Shown here: positions 63,009 through 64,000 of the stretch, one piece after another
Numbering within the stretch: position 1 is the first letter of the stretch
Layout of the letters: each line of letters opens with the position of its first letter
Assembly: GCF_026262505.1 (NCBI RefSeq)
Contig: NC_067207.1
Coordinates: 15,034,082 to 15,098,081 of the forward strand
Origin: Trichomonas vaginalis G3
Taxonomy: Eukaryota > Parabasalia > Trichomonadida > Trichomonadidae
Direction of reading: 5' to 3'
Length of the DNA: 64,000 nt
The notes under the pieces: generated by a model
What the model was told of the DNA's origin: nothing
The model's input: only the letters and a program-made list of their open reading frames with translations
Database searches by the model: none
Position numbers and translations under genes: made by a program

Positions 63009-64000
63009 ACAACAACAAAAAAATGAAATCCCGCCAAAAGTGAAAATTGAATAAAAAGTAATAATTAATAAATATATACTATATCATTAGATGAATATTT
63101 TGGAATAACATTTTAAAATCGAGGTTTTTCAATGGATAACGGTTCAATCAAAAATTTGACCCCATTTTAGAATCTACATTAAAAATGGAACATTTCTGTC
63201 GTTTCAAAATTCCAAAATAACGTTTCTATTCCTCTCAAAAGTAAAAAAAACTTTATTGGGGAAAAAATATTTTTATTTTCCAAAAAAAATGAAAACCTTA
63301 AATGCAAATCTAATTTTGATGCTTTTGTTTGTGATTTTTTGGATTTCGAAAAAAATTTGAAAATTCAGACAAGTTACCATTAACACTAATACGTTTCAGC
63401 GAGTCGGTCCCATCAGAGAAATTTTCATAAATCGGCGATATAATTTATTATTTCAGCAAAATATTCTCAGATCCAACTAGAATAAGGTCAAATTATACAA
63501 ATTTAGCAAAGGCTAGTTATCCTACCTATTCAATTAACTTTAATTTTAAATAATTCAAGACAATTCTCAAAATTACCTTAATAATCGCGTTCTCTTCGCA
63601 AAATGACGATTCCTCATTCACTACCAGCATAACTGAGGGCTTGTGCTCACAGAATAATACAGATAATTTACTTATTAATGCAAAATTTAGTACCAAAAGG
63701 TAATCATAGAAGATGCAAAAAAAGTTTCTTTATTTTGATTGCTGATTTTATTTCTTCTAAAATTTACCAAATCTAAAAAATCCAAAATTGAATGCTATTG
63801 AATTTCATGTTTATGTAACATATACTATTTATTATATAAGGAATAAAAATTTTATAGTTTTAATCAAAAATAAAGGTGTACTAAATGCATACAAAACAAG
63901 GTATTTTTTACTCATCCAAAATATGTTAACAGTGCTATTTATATAATCAATATCCGAATTTCGAAATCATTTTGATGAAATCTTTATTTTAAAATTGAGT
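63009..64000. other. AT-rich non-coding DNA at the window end
   Basis: This holds the TCACTTTT initiator-like motif of the transposase gene (about 63038-63048, minus strand) and then nearly 950 bp of AT-rich sequence without a convincing gene. I looked for a TTAA-flanked end matching the one at 39529 and did not find it, so the transposon's right end probably lies beyond the window. Confidence 0.5.

Noticed and set aside
63009-64000. Right end of the Kolobok-like transposon
   Set aside because: No TTAA preceded by a match to the left terminal sequence could be found in this stretch; CCTTAAA near 63295 lacks the required terminal bases.
1-64000. tRNA, rRNA or other standard RNA genes
   Set aside because: Reading both strands I found no cloverleaf-like sequence with proper box elements and no rRNA-like conserved stretch.

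Overview
The window looks like nuclear DNA of a parabasalid protist, most likely Tritrichomonas foetus or a close relative. The evidence is very AT-rich, intron-poor host genes, TCACTTTT initiator-like motifs upstream of host starts, a trichomonad-type DUF3447/ankyrin gene, a large membrane PAS/cyclase-like gene, and two Maverick/Polinton elements with a gene set like that known from trichomonads. Species assignment is inference.

Layout. 1-13863 is host DNA: a partial SAPS-like gene, a helical protein, a small TTAA-flanked transposon relic, an Asn-rich protein, a divergent NTF2-like/FHA (MCRS1-like) pair, a long multi-membrane PAS plus cyclase-like gene interrupted by one in-frame stop, and a DUF3447/ankyrin gene that runs into a 37-bp minisatellite. 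13864-37453 is Maverick 1 (about 23.6 kb, 6-bp TCATTG duplication, A/T-tract-capped inverted ends), inserted in that minisatellite. 37454-39528 is the rest of the minisatellite, with four near-identical ankyrin fragments inside it. At 39529 a TTAA-GGG end opens a Kolobok-like DNA transposon whose minus-strand transposase is split cleanly by Maverick 2 (40594-62385, about 21.8 kb, 5-bp GCTGA duplication, about 635-bp inverted repeats). The transposase 5' half is at 62386-63008, and AT-rich non-coding DNA follows to the end.

Both Mavericks carry a polymerase, a retroviral-type integrase, a FtsK/HerA-like packaging ATPase, a major capsid protein, a candidate penton-like protein, tail-fibre-like proteins and small membrane-active or basic proteins. 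Element 1 adds an SF3 helicase, a Dam-like adenine methyltransferase and a cassette of small genes that includes an HNH endonuclease. Element 2 adds a KilA-N protein and collagen-like fibre segments. Both are broken fossils: I estimate 15-20 breaks in each, although several genes in each still look whole.

The most interesting structures are non-coding. (1) An iterated operator-like module, with two 12-bp half-site/A-tract units leading into a 14-bp AGATCT-centred palindrome, occurs in two sequence versions with the same geometry: one in the inverted repeats of element 2, one internal to both elements. (2) A 2.2-kb nested element inside element 2's fibre gene consists mainly of about eight 250-bp units, each almost wholly made of four consecutive hairpins. 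(3) A TTTTTAT(C/T) motif recurs just before the starts of most Maverick genes, while the element 1 cassette uses a different AAAAAGTG motif. (4) GC-rich palindromes sit inside element 2 coding regions and resemble modules at the ends of element 1.
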